In this document: positions 5,895 through 9,873 of the stretch, piece after piece
Position numbering within the stretch: the stretch's first letter is position 1
How the letters are laid out: every line of letters begins with the position of its first letter
Assembly (NCBI GenBank): GCA_010092805.1
Contig: JAADYY010000331.1
Span: 1-9,873 of the forward strand
Reading direction: 5' to 3'
Origin: Chloroflexota bacterium
Lineage (GTDB): Bacteria; Chloroflexota; Anaerolineae; Aggregatilineales; Phototrophicaceae
Length of the DNA stretch: 9,873 nucleotides
Position numbers and translations under genes: made by a program
The notes under the pieces: generated by a model
Seen by the model: the letters and a program-made list of their open reading frames with translations, nothing else
What the model was told of the DNA's origin: nothing
Databases searched by the model: none

Positions 5895-6638
5895 TCAGGC
5901 GGCTTCGTCTGTCATTTCAGGGGTCGCTTCGGGTGTTGTTTCGGCGGCGGGATCGTCGCTGCCCGCGACCACCGTCATCGCCACAAAGTCCGAGTCGATG
6001 CCGCCCGCCTCGTCGGTGACCTCCAGCTCAATCAGCCACATGCCCACTTCGTCCAACAGCATCTCGTCGCCCAGCGCGAAGGCGCAGTCGGACAGCGTCT
6101 CGCGGATGACCTTACCGTCGTCGTCGGGGAGGTTCGGCGGCGCGTCCACGATCACCCAGCGGTAATTGACGATCGCGCCCGTCGAGGCGCAGGCGTCGAA
6201 CGTGGGCGCTTCACCCACCGGGATCGTCTGATCGTCGCCTGCGTCGGCCATCAGCACGGGGTTGACGGTCACTTCGACCGTATCGGAGTCGATGTTGCCC
6301 GCCTCGTCGGTGACTTCTAACTCTAACAGCCACGTGCCCACGTCGCTGAACAGCATCTCGTTTTCGAGATCGAAGCTGCAATCCGGCATGATCTCGCGGA
6401 TGACCTTGCCGTCATCTCCCGGCACATGATCCGGCGCATCGAGGATGACCCAGCGATAGTTCACAATCGCGCCCGTCGAGGCGCAGGCGTCGAATGCGGG
6501 CACCTCGCCCACGATGATGGTTTTGTCGTCACCAGCAGCGGCGGTCACGCCGTCCTGCGCCAGGGCGGGCAGGTTCAGCACGGCGAGCATCCCGATCATA
6601 AAGAACATTGCAGCGCAGCGTTTGATCATGGCAGCCAT
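5895..6638 (-). CDS. Secreted protein with two tandem PKD-like domains
   Basis: A 247-residue exported protein. I chose ATG 6638 over the upstream TTG 6671 because AAGGGA (6648-6653) lies nine bases before it and the signal peptide then starts properly. Residues 1-28 form the signal peptide, with cleavage after ALA (25-27 or close). Two immunoglobulin-like PKD repeats follow, about 34-126 and 132-224, each with AGDD at the front, DACASTGAIVNYRWVI in the centre and ELEVTDEAG..DSD near the end, as in PKD domains. The repeats are 98 residues apart and near-identical in the core. Each holds two cysteines 35 residues apart (C52/C87, C150/C185), probably a disulphide. A short acidic Thr/Pro tail (226-247) ends the protein; there is no C-terminal anchor. 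Lying between two glycosyltransferase genes, it may bind or scaffold the glycan they make, which is inference. Confidence 0.85.
   Translation of the reverse strand: MAAMIKRCAAMFFMIGMLAVLNLPALAQDGVTAAAGDDKTIIVGEVPAFDACASTGAIVNYRWVILDAPDHVPGDDGKVIREIMPDCSFDLENEMLFSDVGTWLLELEVTDEAGNIDSDTVEVTVNPVLMADAGDDQTIPVGEAPTFDACASTGAIVNYRWVIVDAPPNLPDDDGKVIRETLSDCAFALGDEMLLDEVGMWLIELEVTDEAGGIDSDFVAMTVVAGSDDPAAETTPEATPEMTDEAA
6172..6200 (-). repeat. Copy 1 of an exact 29-bp repeat within the PKD gene (second PKD domain)
   Basis: This stretch is identical to 6466-6494, exactly 294 bp (98 codons) away, and encodes the central FDACASTGAI part of the PKD domain. It marks a recent in-frame duplication or gene conversion between the two domains. 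Confidence 0.85.
6466..6494 (-). repeat. Copy 2 of the exact 29-bp repeat within the PKD gene (first PKD domain)
   Basis: Identical to 6172-6200. Flanking bases diverge at silent and conservative positions, so the identical core may be kept by conversion rather than by an entirely new duplication. Confidence 0.85.
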
Positions 6639-6647
6639 TGTTTGAGA

Positions 6648-6658
6648 TCCCTTCTCCT
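6648..6658 (-). promoter_or_regulatory. Ribosome binding region deciding the PKD-protein start
   Basis: On the minus strand AGGAG (6654-6658) runs into AAGGGA (6648-6653), nine bases before ATG 6638. This purine run lies inside what would be codons if the gene began at TTG 6671, which argues for the shorter protein. Confidence 0.6.
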
Positions 6659-6671
6659 GACGGCGAATCAA

Positions 6672-7388
6672 TCAGCGCCCGTAAGCGTATTTGATCGTTG
6701 TCGAGATAATGTAATAGGCTGCCAATATGGTACCACGAATGGTGCCGGAAATTTTCGATTTGCCCCCGGCGCGCCGATAGTAGCTGATGGGGATTTCGAC
6801 GATCTTGTAATTCTGTTTGGCCGCCTTCACCATCATTTCGGTTGTCCAGCCGTAGGTGAGTTCCTGCATGTCGAGGCTGGCGTACACTGGCTGGCGAATC
6901 GCACGGAAGGGGCCGAGATCGGTTACTTTGAGGCCGTAAAGCCAGCGCATCAGCAGCGCCGCTAACCCATTGCCGAAGCGCGCGTGCGGCAGCAGCGCCC
7001 CCGGCTCATGATAGCCGCGCTCGCGCGACCCGATCACGAGATCGGCGGCCTGCTCATGGATCGGCGCGAGCAGCAGCGGAATTTCCGTCGGGTCGTCGGA
7101 GCCATCGCCGTCGAGGAAGACCAGCACAGCGGCATCGGTGGCCGCAGCCGCCCCGGCGTAGCAGGCGTAACCGTAGCCGCGCCGCGTCTCAGTGACGATC
7201 TCCGCGCCGTTGGCCTGCGCGATGCTGACCGTTTGATCTGTGGAGCCGTTATCGACGACGATCACGCGCTGCACCACATCACGCGGCACCGCGCCCACAA
7301 CCGCGCCAATGGTCGTTTCCTCATTCAGCGCGGGGATGATTGCCGCGACGGTCGCTGTTGTTGCCAAGCCGATACCCGCCCATATCAA
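6672..7388 (-). CDS. Glycosyltransferase family 2, DPM1/DPG-synthase-like
   Basis: A 238-residue GT2 enzyme. The first in-frame start is TTG 7388; TTG 7367 is an alternative, and neither has a clear ribosome site. The GT2 signature is complete: IIPALNEE (17-24), VVDNGSTDQT (44-53), the DGD metal site in FLDGDGSDDP (91-100), GSRERGYHEPGAL (120-131), KVTDLGPFRAIR (154-165) and YGWTTEMMVKA (179-189), then GGKSKISGTIRG (208-219). This order is typical of bacterial dolichyl-phosphate mannose / glucose synthase relatives, which load a sugar from a nucleotide donor onto a polyprenyl phosphate at the inner membrane face. It has no TM pair at the end, only a moderately hydrophobic segment (220-234). 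It is first gene of the minus operon, 33 bp before the PKD gene. The product could supply lipid-linked sugar to the nearby GT-C enzyme; this link is inference. Confidence 0.87.
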   Translation of the reverse strand: MIWAGIGLATTATVAAIIPALNEETTIGAVVGAVPRDVVQRVIVVDNGSTDQTVSIAQANGAEIVTETRRGYGYACYAGAAAATDAAVLVFLDGDGSDDPTEIPLLLAPIHEQAADLVIGSRERGYHEPGALLPHARFGNGLAALLMRWLYGLKVTDLGPFRAIRQPVYASLDMQELTYGWTTEMMVKAAKQNYKIVEIPISYYRRAGGKSKISGTIRGTILAAYYIISTTIKYAYGR

Positions 7389-7573
7389 CGCCGGAATTCA
7401 GGGGCAACTGTACCATGCGCCATCAGCGATGACCACAAACTGTGCGTTGTTGGTCGGCGCTGCCTGTTGATAATGCGTTTCTTGCGGATTTGATGGGCGT
7501 GTAATGATCTCGTGCCACAATCGGGGGACTATAATATAATAATGCGTTGTGCAACAACAAGTATCGGAACCTC
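7389..7573. promoter_or_regulatory. Divergent intergenic region, 185 bp
   Basis: This gap separates the minus-strand glycan operon from the plus-strand STAND gene. It is less GC-rich than its flanks. The plus-strand promoter at 7512-7540 is convincing; a second weaker pair, TTGTTG (7447-7452) and GATAAT (7469-7474) with 16 bases between, could be used as well. I could not assign a promoter for the minus operon. A small imperfect hairpin (GACCA 7431-7435 with TGGTC 7451-7455) is present, without evident role. Confidence 0.55.
7512..7540 (+). promoter_or_regulatory. Sigma-70-like promoter of the STAND ATPase gene
   Basis: GTGCCA (7512-7517, four of six matches to TTGACA), 17 bases, then a perfect TATAAT (7535-7540). 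A second perfect TATAAT overlaps it at 7530-7535. Initiation near 7547 would leave a leader of about 27 bases before ATG 7574, supporting that start over TTG 7547, which would fall on the transcript end. Confidence 0.55.
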
Positions 7574-9873
7574 ATGTCCCCCGAACCACATGAGCGGCAT
7601 AATCTGCCACCGCAGCCTACCTCATTTATTGGCAGGGCGGTGGAAATCACCGAACTGGTGGCATTCCTGGACAACCCGGACCGCCGGTTGCTGACCTTGG
7701 TGGGGCCGGGCGGCGTGGCAAAACGCGCTTGTCGCTCGAAGTCGCCCGCCGCAAACTGGAAGCATTTCCCAGCGGAGTCTATTTCATCCCGTTGGCTTCG
7801 CTGCAATCTGACGCCGACCTCGCGCCGACGATCATCAACGTGTTGGGCATCCACATCAGCGACAAAGGCACGCCGCGCGAAGAGTTGGTCAGTTATTTGA
7901 GCCAGCGGCAGATGCTGCTGGTGCTGGATAATTTCGAGCAGGTGCTGGACGGCGCGGAGTTGGTCAGCGCAACACTGAACGCCGCGCCGCACGTCAAGAT
8001 CATCGTCACGTCGCGGGAGACACTCAACTTGCAAGAGGAATGGGTGTGGGACGTGAAGGGGCTGCGCTACCCAGATGAGTACGATCTACCCGTCCAGAAC
8101 ATCAGCATCGAGCGTTACAGCGCGCTGCAACTGTTCGCCGACCGGGCGCAGCGCGCCCAGCATGACTTCGCGCTTGACCGCGAACTGCCCTGCATTGTGC
8201 GGATCTGTCAATTGGTGGGCGGCGTACCGCTCGCGCTTGAGCTGGCCGCCTCGTGGTTGAAAACACTCACCTGCGCCGAGATTCTGTCGGAGATCGAGCG
8301 CAGCATCGACTTTCTGGCGACCAACGTCCGCAACATCCCGGAGCGCCACCGCAGCATCCGCACCGTTTTCGATCATTCGTGGCGCATGTGCAACGCGACG
8401 GAACAGGCCGCCTTTCGCAGGCTGTGCGTCTTTCGCGGCAGCTTCGAGCGGGAAGCCGCCCAGCAAATCGCTGGGTCATCGCTGCTGACGCTTTCGGCGC
8501 TGGTCGAAAAATCGATGCTGGCCAAGCTGCCCACCGGGCGCTACAAAGTCCATGAGCTGCTGCGCCAATACGCCGAAGAACAGCTCGAAGCCTCCGGCGA
8601 AACCACCGCCATTCACGACGCACATATGCGCTACTTCGCTGCGTACATGCACACCCTCACCCTGGACATCAAGGGCCGCCGCCAACTCGGTGGCCTCAAC
8701 GCGATTCAAGGCGATTTCGGCAATCTGCGCGCGGCCTGGCTGCGTGCCGTCGATCAGGCGGATTACGATGCACTCGACAGGATGATGGAGGGCATGGCCC
8801 TCTACTGCGATATGCGCGCGCGTTACCAGGTAGGCGAAGGGCTGCTGCAGCGCGCCCTGGAAGCGCTGGCCCCACCCGCCGATCAAGACCCGTACCCGGT
8901 CTGGAATCGGCTGCGGGCGCGCTGGATTCAGGTGTGGATCTTGCAGGAGCGCACGCCCCTGCCGGACTCCGTGCGTAGCCACATCGAGGCGTGCCATGCC
9001 TTCGCCGAAGCGCACAACGACCGCGACACGCTTGCGCTGTGCCTGTGGTCAACGGGTGAACTCAACCGCTTTGAGCGCGCTCACGACAACGGTCTGCCCG
9101 CCTATCGACGCGCGCTGGCCCTCTACCGCGAGGTAGGCGACAACTACTATGTTGTGCGGGTGCTGCGTGGCATGGTGCATGGTCATTTCGTCGCGGGCGG
9201 CGTTGATCAGTGGGATGAACTGTTTGCGCTGAACCAGCAGCACCTCGATCTGGCGCGGCAGATCGGCGATCACACAGGGATGGCGCACGCGATCTACTAT
9301 GATGGCTGGATCGCGCTGTTCGTCACCGGGAGTCGGCTGGGCGGCCAGCCGCTGCGCCACACTGGGGCCGACGCAGCGCTGCCCGCCCTCCTCCCAGCAG
9401 TGGCAGCGCACGATCACCGCGAACGCTACTTCCGTGAGGCGCTGGCGATCTGGCGGCAGATGGGCGACCGCAAAAGTGTGGGGGTCGCGTTGGTGGGGCT
9501 GGGGATGCTGGCGTGGCTCAAAGGCGATCACGCGGACGCGACCACGCTGCTCGATGAAGCTATCCAGATCTCCGAAGCGGTCAACTTCATGAACACCTAC
9601 GGTATGGCGGTCTCCAACCAGGGGTTTGTCGCGCTGCTGGAAGACGACATCGACCGGGGGCGCACCCTCTGCCAGCATGGCATCCGGCTGCACAACGCGC
9701 CATCAACCGTGTTCAATATGCAATTGGCGCAGCTCGGCCTCGCCATCGCCGCTATCGCCGACGGTGACCTCGCAGCGGCGCGGGAGCAGGTGCGGACGGT
9801 GCTCGAAACGGCACATCTGCCGCTGGCACAAGTGCTGATCCTGCCAGTGGCGGCGCTCATGCTGGCGCATGGG
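7574..9873 (+). CDS. STAND/NB-ARC-type ATPase with TPR tail, frameshifted in Walker A, cut at right edge
   Basis: A large signalling ATPase. ATG 7574 begins MSPEPHERHN, then PTSFIGR, usual for predicted ATPases of the AfsR/LuxR-associated STAND class. The frame breaks at 7717-7720: adding one G gives GPGGVGKT (residues 44-51) and a frame open to the window end, 767 residues. Without it, translation stops at 7900 after 108 residues. Downstream, numbered on the restored protein, are Walker B LLVLDNFEQV (115-124), TSRE (146-149), GGVPLALELAA (216-226) and the winged-helix end HELLRQYAEEQLEASGE (327-343). From about 407 to the edge there are roughly six TPR-like helix pairs, for example ALAIWRQMGD and GDHADATTLLDEAIQISEA. 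Such proteins switch on NTP binding, with TPRs sensing a partner; many regulate transcription, some act in defence. The output domain is unseen. The intact long frame after the break argues for a recent mutation or a sequence error. Confidence 0.8.
7715..7725 (+). other. Single-base frameshift inside the Walker A codons
   Basis: The read is GTGGCAAAACG where GTG GGC AAA ACG (Val-Gly-Lys-Thr) is expected, so one G of a GGG run is missing. Frame switches from that of 7574 to that of 7720. All ATPase motifs lie in frame on both sides once the G is restored. Slippage on AAAA (7720-7723) by -1 would also rejoin the frames, but gives GVAKT, losing the glycine before lysine. Confidence 0.85.
9331..9353 (+). 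repeat. Strong GC hairpin within the TPR-coding region
   Basis: CGGCTGG (9334-9340), loop GCGG, CCAGCCG (9345-9351), extended by AG/CT with one bulged T. It lies in a stretch (9328-9420) that encodes an Ala/Pro-rich insert between the two halves of a TPR pair. It may be a trace of a small insertion or simply a chance palindrome in GC-rich coding DNA. Confidence 0.4.

Noticed and set aside
6639..6671. Extension of the PKD protein to TTG 6671.
   Set aside because: The extra residues are polar and charged ahead of the signal peptide and include the Shine-Dalgarno region of ATG 6638.
7431..7455. Small imperfect hairpin between the divergent genes, considered as an operator or terminator.
   Set aside because: Five paired bases, a bulge and three more pairs without a T-tract are within chance for this composition.
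7718..7724. Programmed -1 ribosomal frameshift at the A run in the Walker A region.
   Set aside because: There is no X-XXY-YYZ heptamer in the zero frame, I saw no obvious downstream stem, and the product would have GVAKT in place of GVGKT. A lost G explains the data better.
7423..8034. A 203-codon minus-strand frame covering the start of the STAND gene.
   Set aside because: It has no motif or ribosome site and lies opposite the conserved ATPase motifs.

Overview
The window is GC-rich, tightly packed bacterial DNA. It carries several hallmarks I associate with Chloroflexota of the Anaerolineae type: a secreted protein whose long Thr/Pro 'TPS/TPT' linker joins PA14 and SH3b modules, a STAND ATPase with the 'PTSFIGR' start and TPR tail, and small anchored proteins with a C-x3-C...PG.TT motif. 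The taxonomic call is inference from protein style; there is no rRNA or tRNA to anchor it.

Layout. Positions 1-782 (minus strand) hold two tandem genes for small anchored proteins whose N-termini look paralogous; the second is cut by the window edge. A 119-bp divergent gap (783-901) with a 12-bp imperfect dyad separates them from a plus-strand run: a secreted PA14-linker-3xSH3b protein (902-2473), a two-TM protein with a PH-like cytoplasmic part that overlaps it by 4 bp (2470-3051), and a polytopic GT-C (GT87/DUF2029-like) glycosyltransferase (3124-4581). The 3' end of this last gene collides with a minus-strand operon that reads 7388 to 4396: a DPM1/DPG-synthase-like GT2 enzyme, a secreted protein with two duplicated PKD-like domains, and a processive cellulose-synthase-like GT2. 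The GT-C and processive GT2 reading frames overlap tail to tail by 186 bp.

After a divergent promoter region (7389-7573), a large plus-strand STAND/NB-ARC-type ATPase with winged-helix and TPR regions runs off the right edge. It is interrupted by an apparent loss of one G exactly inside the Walker A codons (7717-7720). Restoring that base gives a perfect GPGGVGKT and one open frame to the window end.

Functional reading (inference). The centre looks like a cell-envelope glycan or glycolipid region: a polyprenol-phosphate-sugar-synthase-like GT2, a GT-C enzyme of the kind that uses such lipid-linked donors, a processive membrane polymerase, and secreted PKD, PA14 and SH3b proteins that could bind glycan or wall. 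The STAND protein is a signalling or regulatory ATPase of unknown output because its C-terminus lies outside. I see no CRISPR array, transposase, tRNA or rRNA, and no gene-free stretch longer than about 190 bp.
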